From: a virus
Length of the DNA: 33,155 bases
Direction: 5' to 3' (one strand)
Virus record (IMG/VR): IMGVR_UViG_3300046474_000200
Span: 1-33,155 of that record
This document shows positions 1-7,969 of this stretch, piece by piece. The notes below the pieces were generated by a model, which saw only the letters and a list, made by a program, of their open reading frames with translations, ran no database searches and was not told the origin of the DNA. Made by a program: the position numbers and the translations under genes. Within the stretch, counting starts at the first letter, position 1, and every line of letters begins with the position of its first letter.

Positions 1-161
1 CTGGCACCCCCGCCCTCCCCTCGGATTGAATGCCCGCGTAATTGCCCGAACTCGTGGGAGACCTGCTGGTCAAGGCACGGATAGTCACTGATTTCAGCAC
101 GTAATCACGTGCTGTTACGTATCGGTGTTGGGGGGATTCCCAAACCGAGCATTTAGAAGGG
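1..161. other. Left-edge non-coding segment, possible packaging-end region
   Basis: No reading frame is supported here. A perfect 8-bp inverted repeat with a 4-base loop (CAGCACGT-aatc-ACGTGCTG) lies at 95-114. The first 25 bases are rich in C runs. The segment directly precedes the terminase-proximal genes, which is where cohesive-end (cos) phages usually carry the packaging site, so a cos or terminase-binding role is plausible. The sequence alone cannot show whether position 1 is a real genome end. Confidence 0.35.
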
Positions 162-386
162 TTGAAACTCTCCGTGCCTGTTTCTCATGACCCCGTTAAG
201 GGTGGCTGGGCCTCGTCCGGCGCCGTTGCGAACCTGACTCACACTGTGGGCACTGCTGACGGCACCATTGATGACGTTGGCGCCTCGTTCTCTCAGTCGA
301 TTCTGAACAACAACTTCAAGGAACTGTCTGCCAAGCTCAACGCGATTCTTGTTGCGCTGAGGGAGGCGGGAAACATCGTTTCGTAG
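162..386 (+). CDS. Small protein, possible head-fibre-like protein
   Basis: This is a 74-residue frame from TTG at 162. AGAAGGG at 155-161 is almost touching that TTG, so the in-frame GTG at 174 (70 residues) may be the real start. The C-terminal half (SFSQSILNNNFKELSAKLNAIL) reads like a short amphipathic helix or coiled coil. It recalls small phage head-fibre or attachment proteins that trimerise through such a segment, but this is a weak resemblance. It is the first gene of the head module and ends 17 bases before the small terminase gene. No enzyme motif or membrane segment is visible. Confidence 0.6.
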   Translation: MKLSVPVSHDPVKGGWASSGAVANLTHTVGTADGTIDDVGASFSQSILNNNFKELSAKLNAILVALREAGNIVS

Positions 387-403
387 CTCGGAGAGGGGGC
401 GTT

Positions 404-868
404 ATGGCTGCCGGTAGACCACCTAAGCCAACGGCGCTCAAGGCGCTACAGGGTAACCCTGGGAAACGCCCCCTCAACGGCGCTGAGCCGCAGCCCTCGG
501 CTGATATCCCGGAACCTCCGGTCACTCTCAAGGGTGAGGGTCGCGCTGAGTGGCGCCGTGTGGTCCCTGAGCTTGCCCGACTAGGGCTTGTGACCAAGGT
601 TGACCGGGCTTACCTCGTCGCCTACTGCTCAGCGTGGGGCACGTTTGAGGCTGCGCGTATCGCGATGGCTGAACATGGCCCCCTCGTCAACGGGCGTGAC
701 GGGAACCTCGTCAAGAATCCGGCGGCTCAGGTCATGCGTGATGCTGCGGACATGATGATTAAGTTTGGCGCTCGCTTTGGCCTCTCGCCTAGTGACCGCT
801 CTCGACTTGCCGTGACCCCTCCGATTGAGGACGGGCACGATGCATCGGTTTTGAAGCTACTTAGCTAG
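404..868 (+). CDS. terS: Terminase small subunit (P27-like)
   Basis: This 154-residue protein begins GRPPKPTALKALQGNPGKRP, the typical N-terminus of P27-family (Terminase_4) small terminases in actinobacteriophages. The small subunit recognises the packaging site and recruits the large subunit. A helical core follows, with the usual ending of the family around residues 100-140 (NPAAQVMRDAADMMIKFGAR). The ATG at 404 is preceded by GGAGAGGGGG. The gene lies upstream of the large terminase with one small unknown gene between them. Length is normal for the family. Confidence 0.88.
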   Translation: MAAGRPPKPTALKALQGNPGKRPLNGAEPQPSADIPEPPVTLKGEGRAEWRRVVPELARLGLVTKVDRAYLVAYCSAWGTFEAARIAMAEHGPLVNGRDGNLVKNPAAQVMRDAADMMIKFGARFGLSPSDRSRLAVTPPIEDGHDASVLKLLS

Positions 869-876
869 GGGGCACG

Positions 877-1104
877 TTGAATCAGTATCAGGTCTACGTC
901 TACAAGGGCGAGCTTAACCGGAGCGTGAATATCACCGTTCCGAATGGTGTTCGTTCCGGTCGCACTGACGCTGCCGTGCACTCACTCGCTGACGCCATTG
1001 AGGCGGACCTTGTTGACCTTGCTGAGTACGAGGGCGCGACCCCTTGGCGCACGGTGCAGTACGTGTCTGACCTCGTGACGACTGAGGACGTGCAGAGGGT
1101 CTAG
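877..1104 (+). CDS. Hypothetical protein between the terminase genes
   Basis: This 75-residue protein starts at TTG 877, with AGGGGG just upstream. It begins MNQYQVYVYKGELNRSVNITV and is acidic in its second half. I do not recognise a family. It starts 8 bases after terS and is followed by the first operator palindrome and terL, so it is probably co-transcribed with the packaging genes. Confidence 0.7.
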   Translation: MNQYQVYVYKGELNRSVNITVPNGVRSGRTDAAVHSLADAIEADLVDLAEYEGATPWRTVQYVSDLVTTEDVQRV

Positions 1105-1113
1105 GGGAGGCAG

Positions 1114-1129
1114 CTCCCAAATTTGGGAG
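1114..1129. promoter_or_regulatory. Operator palindrome 1 (CTCCCAAATTTGGGAG)
   Basis: Perfect 16-bp dyad with CA-g and g-TG flanks. It lies between the 877 gene and terL. Its right arm doubles as the terL ribosome site. Confidence 0.85.
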
Positions 1130-1137
1130 GTGCTCTC

Positions 1138-2874
1138 TTGCTTCCGGTTTCTCCGTACGGTCCGGCTGAGCCTAAGCCTGGATTCTTTATGTACGACGAG
1201 GCCAAAGCGGCTCACGCTGTGACGTTCATTGAACGGCTTATCGTCCACACCAAGGGACGGCATGCCGGACATCCGTTCATCCTCGACGAGTGGCAAAAAG
1301 AAGAGATCGTAAAGCCACTGTTCGGCACGATGATGTGGGATGACCAGTACAACGAGCACGTGCGGCAATACCGCATTGCTTGGCTGGAAATGGCCCGCAA
1401 GAACGGTAAGAGTGAGCTACTTTCAGCGTTCGCGCTGCTCGGCCTCGTCGGCGATTTTGAGGAGTCGGCTGAGGTTTACTCGGTTGCTGCTGACCGTGAT
1501 CAGGCTGGATTGGTTTACAACACCGCTAAGCGGATGGTTGAGCTTTCGCCGATCCTCAGCAAGCGACTAGAGATCATCGATTCGCGCAAGCGCATTATTG
1601 ATCGCAAGACGAACAGTTTTTACCAAGTGCTTCCGGGTGACGCTGCGGGTGCCCTCGGTACCAATCCGTCCATGGTTCTGTTCGACGAGGTGCTGACGCA
1701 GAAAGACCGGCATCTCTGGGACGCGATGCGACAGGGTTTCGGCACCCGGCGTCAGCCGATCATGATTGCGGCAACGACGGCCGCTTACCGCACGGCTGCA
1801 TTCGCCCTTGAGGAGCACGAGCACGGGCTACGCGTACGCGATGACCAGAACCTTGACTCGGCCCGGTTTGTGTTCGCGCGGAACGTCCCTGACGAATGGG
1901 ATTGGACGGACGAGGGTGTACCGCCCTCCGAGGAGCACCCAAAGGGGACCGGTTGGTATCTCGCCAATCCGGCCCTTGGCTCGTTCCTGAATATCAACAA
2001 CTTGCGCGCTGAGGCGGACGAGGCTAAGCAAAAGCCGACCGCTCAGAACTCTTTCCGAGTGTTCCGCCTTAACCAATGGGTGTCTCAGGCCAACCGTTGG
2101 TTGGACATGCACCTATGGGACGTGAACGGCTCAGAGAAGATCACGCGCGAGTCTTTGCGCGGTCGACCTTGTTACGCCGGAATCGACCTTGCCGCAACGG
2201 GTGACTTTAACGCTTGGGTCCTGCTGTTTCCGGGCTCGCCGAACGATCCTGAGGCGGACGGCTGGACAGTCATTCCGCATTTCTGGGTTCCTCGTCCGGC
2301 TGTTGCTCGCCGCTCGAATATGCAAAGCCATTTCGAGGTGTGGGAGCGTGACGGGCACCTCACGGTGACCGAGGGCCCGACGACGGACTTTAACGCTATC
2401 TTCCGGCACATCGCGCGGGACGCTGAGGACTTCCGAATCAAGTTCTTTGGCTACGACCCGTGGAACGCTACGCAGCTTGTGAATGACCTTGAGGCTCAGG
2501 GACTTACGGCCGTCAAGGTGCCTCAGTCAGCGGCCCGGTTGAACGATCCCTGTAAGAAGATCGAGGGTTCGCTAGCGGCCAATGGGCTACGCCACGGCGG
2601 GCACCCGGTGCTGCGTTGGATGGCTGACAACGTTGAACTTGACGTTACGGGTGATGGCCTCATTCGGCCCTCTAAGGCTCGTTCCGGCGAGAAGATCGAC
2701 GGCATTGCCGCTCTCGCTAACGCTTTCTTCCTGACCGCTTTGCCGGACGAGGAAGAGGCTTTCGTGACGTTCCTGAATTTCAACGACAACCTCTCTGACG
2801 CTGATCTAGAGGCGCTATTGACTCCCGCATCTCAGCGGGACCGGGAAGCTCATTTCTTCCCTGACGACGACTAG
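1138..2874 (+). CDS. terL: Terminase large subunit
   Basis: This is the 578-residue packaging motor and nuclease. The ATPase Walker A is ARKNGKS with Lys near residue 91. Walker B is VLFDE with Asp183-Glu184. The nuclease domain begins with YAGIDLAATGD (Asp about 350), the RNase H-like fold of Terminase_1/HK97-type large subunits. The TTG at 1138 is chosen because GGGAGG (1125-1130) sits 7 bases before it. An in-frame TTG at 1123 lies inside the palindrome and has no ribosome site of its own. The ribosome site is therefore the right arm of the operator palindrome at 1114-1129. The length is normal for the family. Confidence 0.95.
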   Translation: MLPVSPYGPAEPKPGFFMYDEAKAAHAVTFIERLIVHTKGRHAGHPFILDEWQKEEIVKPLFGTMMWDDQYNEHVRQYRIAWLEMARKNGKSELLSAFALLGLVGDFEESAEVYSVAADRDQAGLVYNTAKRMVELSPILSKRLEIIDSRKRIIDRKTNSFYQVLPGDAAGALGTNPSMVLFDEVLTQKDRHLWDAMRQGFGTRRQPIMIAATTAAYRTAAFALEEHEHGLRVRDDQNLDSARFVFARNVPDEWDWTDEGVPPSEEHPKGTGWYLANPALGSFLNINNLRAEADEAKQKPTAQNSFRVFRLNQWVSQANRWLDMHLWDVNGSEKITRESLRGRPCYAGIDLAATGDFNAWVLLFPGSPNDPEADGWTVIPHFWVPRPAVARRSNMQSHFEVWERDGHLTVTEGPTTDFNAIFRHIARDAEDFRIKFFGYDPWNATQLVNDLEAQGLTAVKVPQSAARLNDPCKKIEGSLAANGLRHGGHPVLRWMADNVELDVTGDGLIRPSKARSGEKIDGIAALANAFFLTALPDEEEAFVTFLNFNDNLSDADLEALLTPASQRDREAHFFPDDD

Positions 2875-2882
2875 GAGTCACA

Positions 2883-3074
2883 TTGGAACGGCTGACTAAG
2901 TTCAGCCGCTCCCTCGTCACCTCCCTTACTGCTCAGGTCCCTAACGCATTCCAGCTTGGCGCGTTCGGGTTCGGTGTCACGGCTGCATACGACGTTGCGC
3001 GCCCTCTTGGGCACCTAGCGGCGGCCGTTGCGCTTGGCCTGATCGGTAAGGCTATGGACGGGGGCAAGCGGTGA
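2883..3074 (+). CDS. Small protein, possibly membrane-associated
   Basis: This 63-residue protein starts at TTG 2883 with AGGAG upstream. The middle and C-terminal parts are hydrophobic and alanine-rich (LGAFGFGVTAAYDVA, LGHLAAAVALGLIGKAM), suggesting one weak membrane segment or an amphipathic helix. It overlaps the portal start by 4 bases (GTGA), so the two are translationally coupled. I do not recognise the family. Confidence 0.65.
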   Translation: MERLTKFSRSLVTSLTAQVPNAFQLGAFGFGVTAAYDVARPLGHLAAAVALGLIGKAMDGGKR

Positions 3075-4369
3075 GCATCTTCTCTCGCATTGGCGACGAG
3101 GTGCGGAGCGTCCTAGCGAGTGCACCGGCCAAGGCTTGGGAGACCGAGTTTCAGAGTCTCGGCACCCGGACCAATTCCGGCCGTCGCGTTAACCGCAAGT
3201 CAGCGCTACAGATGATCGCTGTCTATTCGTGCATCTCGCTGATTGCGGACGCCATCGCGTCTCTGCCGGTCGACCATTACACCAAGCTCAACGGCAAACG
3301 AACCATGTTTGATGGGTCGCGCTCGCCTCGTTGGGTGCGTCAGCCGAACCCCTATCAGACGGCGTTTGAGTTCTGGCACAGGGTCATTGTCTCGCTGCTG
3401 ACGGACGGTAACGCGTTCATCTTCACTGACCGCAATGACCGGGGTGACGTCACAGCGCTGTACGTGCTGCACCCTGAGGACGTCTACATTGTCGAGAAGC
3501 CACTAGGGGACAACCTTTATCAGGTTGCCGGTTTCGAGAAGCTACAGGACCGCTCGCAGATTCTGCATATTCCGGCGTTCACCGTTCCGGGGTGCAGTCG
3601 TGGCGTGTCGCCTATCGACATTGCGCGCGAGGCTATCGGGCTTGGCTTGACGGCCGAGGAGTACGGCGCCCGGTTCTTTGATCAGGGTACGACCATGGCG
3701 GGTGTCATTGAGCACCCGGGCACTCCTCGCCCCGACGAGGCAAAGCTACTGCGGGAGATGTTCCGCAAGACACATGCGGGCGTAAAGAACTCGCACTCAA
3801 TCGGTGTGCTTACCGGCGGTGCTCAGTTCCGGCCTATCACGCTGACGCCGGAACAAGCGCAGTTCCTCGAAACGCGCCGTTTCCAGAAAACGGAAATTGC
3901 GCTCCTGTACCGCATTCCCGCTTACCTCGTTGACTCGCAGGTTACGAGCACGTGGGGGAGTGGCATTGAGGAACAGAACAAGTTCTTCGTTGATCAGACC
4001 CTTATGCCGTGGCTGACGCGCCTTGAGCAGAGTATCTCTACGTTCCTGCTGCCCGGCTTTCAGTACGTGCGCTTCAACGTCGACGCTCGACTACGGGCCA
4101 AGACGCTTGACCGCTATCACGCGTACGCACAGGCGGTTTCCAACGGCTTTATGAACGCCGATGAGATCAGGGCCCTTGAGGACCTTGAGCCGCTTCCCAA
4201 GAAGTTGGGCCAGAAGTTCTATGTTCCGGCAAACCTCATGGAAGTGACCGGCGAGAAGAAGCCTGCCGCGCAGATAGCGCCTCCGGCCTCTCCGCCCGTG
4301 CCACCTCCGCCGGATCCGAACGCGCCGCCCAATCAAGCGCCAACGGACCTAGGAGGTACAAGCCCGTGA
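3071..4369 (+). CDS. Portal protein
   Basis: This 432-residue protein fits the Phage_portal (HK97 gp3-like) family, which forms the dodecameric ring at one capsid vertex. Characteristic stretches are SALQMIAVYSCISLIADAIASLP near the N-terminus, the LLTDGNAFIF and YVLHPEDVYI strands, and AEEYGARFFDQGTTMAGVIEHPG near residues 195-215. The last 35 residues are a proline-rich tail (PPASPPVPPPPDPNAPP). It starts at GTG 3071, overlapping the upstream stop, and overlaps the protease gene by 4 bases. The order portal-protease-capsid is the standard HK97 arrangement. Confidence 0.95.
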   Translation: MSIFSRIGDEVRSVLASAPAKAWETEFQSLGTRTNSGRRVNRKSALQMIAVYSCISLIADAIASLPVDHYTKLNGKRTMFDGSRSPRWVRQPNPYQTAFEFWHRVIVSLLTDGNAFIFTDRNDRGDVTALYVLHPEDVYIVEKPLGDNLYQVAGFEKLQDRSQILHIPAFTVPGCSRGVSPIDIAREAIGLGLTAEEYGARFFDQGTTMAGVIEHPGTPRPDEAKLLREMFRKTHAGVKNSHSIGVLTGGAQFRPITLTPEQAQFLETRRFQKTEIALLYRIPAYLVDSQVTSTWGSGIEEQNKFFVDQTLMPWLTRLEQSISTFLLPGFQYVRFNVDARLRAKTLDRYHAYAQAVSNGFMNADEIRALEDLEPLPKKLGQKFYVPANLMEVTGEKKPAAQIAPPASPPVPPPPDPNAPPNQAPTDLGGTSP

Positions 4370-5064
4370 CACTAGAACGTCGGTCAGTTCCGACTGAATT
4401 TGAGGTGCGCACTCAGGGCGACACCTTCCAGTTTTACGGCTACGCGCTCAAGTGGGATGCGCGGAGTCAGAACCTGGGGGGTTTCCGTGAGCGGGTGGCT
4501 ATGGGGGCCACCTCGGACAGCATCGGGCGGGACGATATCCGCGCGCTGTTCAACCATGATCCCAACCTCGTGCTTGGCCGGAATCGGTCGGGCACGCTGA
4601 GGCTTTCGGAGGATTCCGAGGGTCTGCATTACGAGGTTGACATGCCTGACACCTCGTACGCCCGTGACCTCACTGAGGCCATGCAGCGCGGTGACGTGAG
4701 TCAGTCCTCGTTTGGTTTCAAGGTTGCCGGGCCGGACGGTCAGGACTTTGCCGAGGACGAGGACGGTTTCCCGCTCCGCACCCTGAGCAAGATTTCCCTC
4801 TTTGACGTGAGCCCGGTGACCTATCCGGCTTACACCGACTCCACTTCCGGAGTTGGCTCCCGCGCGCTTGAGCTACTTGCCGAACAGCGCGGGATTTCTG
4901 TTGCGCGGCTGGATTCGCCGGAAGCGATCCGGGCCGTAATTCGCGGGGACGAGGTCACGCCCGAATCTCGGTGCCTGCCGACTCCCGTCTATGCGCGTTA
5001 TGCGCTGCCGACCGATCCCAAGGCGGCATACGCGGCCCTTACGTCGCCGCTCGAATCCAAGTGA
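4366..5064 (+). CDS. Prohead maturation protease
   Basis: This 232-residue serine protease belongs to the HK97 prohead protease family (Peptidase_S78/U35). It opens with the typical FEVRTQGDTFQFYGYALKW strand pattern. The likely catalytic residues are His64 in FNHD and Ser115 in QSSFGF. KISLFDVSPVTYPAY near residue 145 is the family's closing motif. It would remove the N-terminal delta domain of the next gene's capsid protein. The GTG at 4366 has AGGAGG upstream and overlaps the portal stop. Confidence 0.93.
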   Translation: MTLERRSVPTEFEVRTQGDTFQFYGYALKWDARSQNLGGFRERVAMGATSDSIGRDDIRALFNHDPNLVLGRNRSGTLRLSEDSEGLHYEVDMPDTSYARDLTEAMQRGDVSQSSFGFKVAGPDGQDFAEDEDGFPLRTLSKISLFDVSPVTYPAYTDSTSGVGSRALELLAEQRGISVARLDSPEAIRAVIRGDEVTPESRCLPTPVYARYALPTDPKAAYAALTSPLESK

Positions 5065-5077
5065 AAGGTTCCTGTTA

Positions 5078-6262
5078 ATGGATTACGCCAAGAAGGCTCA
5101 GGACGCGCTTGAGGAGCGCGCCCGGATCGTTGGTGAGCTGCGCTCGATCAACGATGACGCCACCCTGTCTGAGGCTGAGAAGCGTGAGCGCATTGAGCGT
5201 GCGGACGCTGACGCTCAGCGGTACGAGGCTGAGGCCCGTGACTACGTTGAGCGCGCTGAGCGTGAGGCGGAGGCTCGTTCCCTTGCCGCGCGTGCCGGAG
5301 CTGCTCTGAGCGGCGCTGAGGGCCGTTCGGCGGGCGGTGGCCGGGACGAGGCCGAGGAACTGCGCGCCATCGGTCGTGGTGAGGTCAAGGGTGTTGACTT
5401 TGACATCCGTACCGCAACGTCGGGCACTGCCGGTAACGCCGGTAACACCAAGCCGACCACGTTTGCGGCTCAGGTCATTGAGGCCATGCGTGTGCGCTCG
5501 GACTTCTTCTCTTACGCGCGCACGCTGACCACGTCCGGCGGCGAGACGATCGAGTACCCGGTTAAGAACGGGCGCCCGACGGCCGCTCAGCAGGCGGAAA
5601 ACGTCGCGTACGGCAAGAGTGACGAGTCCTGGACCAAGACCAACATTGGTGCGTACAAGTACGGCATCATTGTTGAGGCCACTCAGGAAATCGTCGACGA
5701 CTCGGCCCTAGACATCCTCGGCATTCTCGCGAATGACGCTGGTGAGGCCGTGGCGGACGCCGTTATGACTGACCTGATGGTCGGTAACGGCACCGGCAAG
5801 CCTTGGGGTTGGGTTACCCGCTCGACCGGCGCTGTGAACTCCGCGAACCTCGCGGGCGTTACGGCCGACAACCTCATTGACCTACAGCATGCGCTACTGC
5901 TGCCGTACCGCCGTAACGCTGTCTTTATGACCAGTGACACGGCCGTTGCTGCGCTGCGCAAGCTCAAGGACTCGACCGGCCGTTACCTGTGGCAGCCGTC
6001 GCTACTCGCGGGCAAGCCTGACACCCTCCTAGGTGCTCCGCTGATCACGGACCCGAACTTTGTTACTACCGGTTCGGGCTCCAAGATCATGGTTTACGGC
6101 GACCCTTCCAAGTACCTGATCCGGCAGGCTAAGGCGCTGCGGGTGGTCCGTTCCGACGAGTACGGCTTTGACCGTGACGTCGTGGCGTTCAAGGTCACGT
6201 GGCGCGGTTCCGGCGACCTGTTCGACACCGCGAGTGTCAAGGCGCTGACCGTTACCGCCTAA
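5078..6262 (+). CDS. Major capsid protein (HK97 fold)
   Basis: This 394-residue protein has a charged, coiled-coil-rich N-terminal segment of about 100 residues (the scaffolding delta domain) followed by the HK97-fold capsid body. Recognisable parts are SGGETIEYPVKNG (E-loop region), the long spine helix around AGEAVADAVMTDLMVGNGTGKPWG, and the A-domain FMTSDTAVAALRKLKDSTGRYLWQPS. I start it at ATG 5078, preceded by AAAGG; the frame stays open further upstream but only over the protease gene. The delta domain is presumably cut off by the adjacent protease. The cleavage point cannot be fixed by eye. Confidence 0.95.
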   Translation: MDYAKKAQDALEERARIVGELRSINDDATLSEAEKRERIERADADAQRYEAEARDYVERAEREAEARSLAARAGAALSGAEGRSAGGGRDEAEELRAIGRGEVKGVDFDIRTATSGTAGNAGNTKPTTFAAQVIEAMRVRSDFFSYARTLTTSGGETIEYPVKNGRPTAAQQAENVAYGKSDESWTKTNIGAYKYGIIVEATQEIVDDSALDILGILANDAGEAVADAVMTDLMVGNGTGKPWGWVTRSTGAVNSANLAGVTADNLIDLQHALLLPYRRNAVFMTSDTAVAALRKLKDSTGRYLWQPSLLAGKPDTLLGAPLITDPNFVTTGSGSKIMVYGDPSKYLIRQAKALRVVRSDEYGFDRDVVAFKVTWRGSGDLFDTASVKALTVTA

Positions 6263-6285
6263 TCAGCGGTTCGAGGGGTGGGCAG

Positions 6286-6301
6286 CTCCCAAATTTGGGA
6301 G
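6286..6301. promoter_or_regulatory. Operator palindrome 2
   Basis: Perfect core with CA-g and t-TG flanks, after the capsid gene. It is nested in a longer GGGC...GCCC stem and followed by CCCCCTTGGGAGGG, so it may also terminate capsid transcription. Confidence 0.85.
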
Positions 6302-6327
6302 TTGCTCGCCCCCTTGGGAGGGATTAC

Positions 6328-6540
6328 GTGAAAGTCAAGATTCTTGAGCATGTGCCGGGGCTACTCGACGGCGACCCGTTCCCCGCTGAGGGTTCGGTTG
6401 TGACGCTGCCCGTTGGTCTGGCTATGTCGCTCGTCAATGACAACCGCGCTGAGCCTGTGGGAGGCCCTGAGGGGCCCGAGAGGGCGTCAGCGGCAGCACC
6501 CGAGACCCGTAAGGTCACCCGGGCTCGCAAGACGGCGTAA
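6328..6540 (+). CDS. Small head-module protein
   Basis: This 70-residue protein starts at GTG 6328, preceded by GGGAGGG (6316-6322). It has a small beta-type N-terminal part (VKVKILEHVPGLLDGDPFPA) ending in LAMSLVNDNRAEPV, then a low-complexity basic tail (ETRKVTRARKTA). Actinobacteriophages often carry such a small protein just after the capsid gene. The 54-residue product at 7805 has a similar ending (SLIRQGWREV), suggesting related folds. Its function is unknown. Confidence 0.7.
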   Translation: MKVKILEHVPGLLDGDPFPAEGSVVTLPVGLAMSLVNDNRAEPVGGPEGPERASAAAPETRKVTRARKTA

Positions 6541-6549
6541 GGGGGCACT

Positions 6550-7380
6550 GTGCGGTTTCTGAGCGGTAGGGCTATCAGCCTGACCCATACGTTTCTCGAT
6601 GATGAAACGGTCTTGGTGCCCTCGGCCGTGGCTGTGACCGTGCAGGATGCTTCCGGCGCAACGGTGTTTACCGGTGCTGCCGTCAACACTGCCGGTACGT
6701 GGGGTGTGTCCGTACCGGTCAAGCCTCTCGGTGCCTACACAGTCACTTGGGACGGTGGCTCAACTGCCGTCGATAGCACGGCGTTTGAGGTAGTCGGTAG
6801 CTTCCTGTTCACCGTGCCCGATGCGCGCGGGTCGGACATGGACCTTGCCGACGCTACTAGGTTTCCGGCGGGGGATATCCGCCATTACCGGGAAGTGGTT
6901 GAGGACGAGTTCCAAACCATCACCGGCCGTAGCTTCACGCGGCGAGTGAGGCGATTTGAGTTCAGCGGTGACGGATCGCAGACGGTCATTGTGCCGCTGT
7001 TCGATGTGACCGCCGTGACGGCCGTCAGTGACGGTTCTAACGCCCTCGGAGTGACCGGATGGGTACTTTCCCCTTCCGGGGTCCTACAGGCGCCCTATGA
7101 GTTCACTGAGGGCGTTACGTACACCCTCACGCTTGAGTACGGCGTGCCGTTCCCGCCGGATGACATCAAGCGGGCGGGGCTCCTGAGGCTGCGTTCACTG
7201 CTGACCGCTGAGCGTTCGGGTATCCCGGACCGGGCTACGGCGTTCGTGGCTTCCGAGGGTGGCAACTTCACTCTTGCCGTGGCTGGTCGCAACGGCTATG
7301 AGACCGGTATCCCGGACGTTGACGCGATTCTCAACCGGTACAAGTACCGGATTGTTAACGACGTGTTCGGGGTGGCGTGA
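6550..7380 (+). CDS. Head-tail adaptor (connector) protein
   Basis: This 276-residue protein starts at GTG 6550 with AGGGGG before it. Residues 1-95 look like a beta-sandwich domain (AVTVQDASGATVFTGAAVNTAG). The following part, with IRHYREVVEDEFQTITGRSF, the pattern YTLTLEYGVPFPPDDIKRAGLLRLRS and a helical ending, resembles gp6/gp15-like connectors that dock under the portal. Its place between the capsid and tail genes agrees with this. The N-terminal beta-domain makes it longer than minimal connectors. It overlaps the next start (TGATG). Confidence 0.75.
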   Translation: MRFLSGRAISLTHTFLDDETVLVPSAVAVTVQDASGATVFTGAAVNTAGTWGVSVPVKPLGAYTVTWDGGSTAVDSTAFEVVGSFLFTVPDARGSDMDLADATRFPAGDIRHYREVVEDEFQTITGRSFTRRVRRFEFSGDGSQTVIVPLFDVTAVTAVSDGSNALGVTGWVLSPSGVLQAPYEFTEGVTYTLTLEYGVPFPPDDIKRAGLLRLRSLLTAERSGIPDRATAFVASEGGNFTLAVAGRNGYETGIPDVDAILNRYKYRIVNDVFGVA

Positions 7381-7802
7381 TGGCGACCAATGCACTTGCT
7401 GTCAAGGCTGCGTTGCGTGACCTCGTCAAGGCGCAGCCTGAACTATCCGGCTATCAGATCACGTGGGGTTACCCGACGAGGGGCCCTGAGCGCCGTTGGG
7501 TGTTCGTGGGCGACGTTGATTGGGACGATTCCCAGTGGGCGACGCTGCGGACCCGAGAAGAGGCTTTCAGCGTCAGCGTGGTCCTCAATTGCCAACTATC
7601 CGCCGGTACTTCCGAGGAGGTTGAGCTAGAGATTCAGCGCATGGCGGCCGGAATTGAGAACGGCCTAAAGGCCAATCCGTCGCTCGGTCTCTCGTCGGTC
7701 GTGACTAGCGATTTTGTGCCCAAGAAGTTGGTCAGCTTTCCAACTGACGGCGCGTACGAGGGTCAGTTTGAGTGCGTCCTACGTGTGAAAGCGAGGCTTT
7801 AA
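7380..7802 (+). CDS. Putative tail terminator / head-tail joining protein
   Basis: This 140-residue protein starts at ATG 7380, overlapping the upstream stop. The pattern AALRDLVKAQPELSGYQITWGYP, then RRWVFVGDVDWDDSQWATLRTREEAFSVSVVLNC, fits small alpha-beta proteins that cap the tail tube (lambda gpU / SPP1 gp17-like). It lies between the connector and tail-tube genes, which supports that role. The assignment rests on position and general pattern rather than a diagnostic motif. Confidence 0.65.
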   Translation: MATNALAVKAALRDLVKAQPELSGYQITWGYPTRGPERRWVFVGDVDWDDSQWATLRTREEAFSVSVVLNCQLSAGTSEEVELEIQRMAAGIENGLKANPSLGLSSVVTSDFVPKKLVSFPTDGAYEGQFECVLRVKARL

Positions 7803-7804
7803 GA

Positions 7805-7969
7805 GTGGCGACGCTTGTTTATGAGGGTCCGTACGGCGCTGTTGACGTGCCCTCGATTGGGGTCACGGCCACAAAGGGTGAGCCGGTCGAGATAGACGAG
7901 GCTGTTGCTGAGTCGCTGATCCGGCAGGGTTGGCGTGAGGTCACGGCCAAGAAGGGTGAGGCCAAGTAG
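7805..7969 (+). CDS. Small protein before the tail tube gene
   Basis: This 54-residue protein is read from GTG 7805, 2 bases after the upstream stop. Its ending, VEIDEAVAESLIRQGWREV plus a basic tail, resembles that of the 6328 product. The stop overlaps the tail-tube start by one base (TAGTG), so the two are coupled. GAGG at 7793-7796 is the only obvious ribosome site. Its function is unknown. Confidence 0.6.
   Translation: MATLVYEGPYGAVDVPSIGVTATKGEPVEIDEAVAESLIRQGWREVTAKKGEAK

Noticed and set aside
1123-1137. Earlier TTG start for the large terminase
   Set aside because: It lies inside the palindrome with no ribosome site before it; TTG 1138 has ideal spacing from GGGAGG.
5242-5460. Minus-strand ORF over the capsid delta domain
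   Set aside because: It is a shadow of the strongly supported capsid gene and has no ribosome site.
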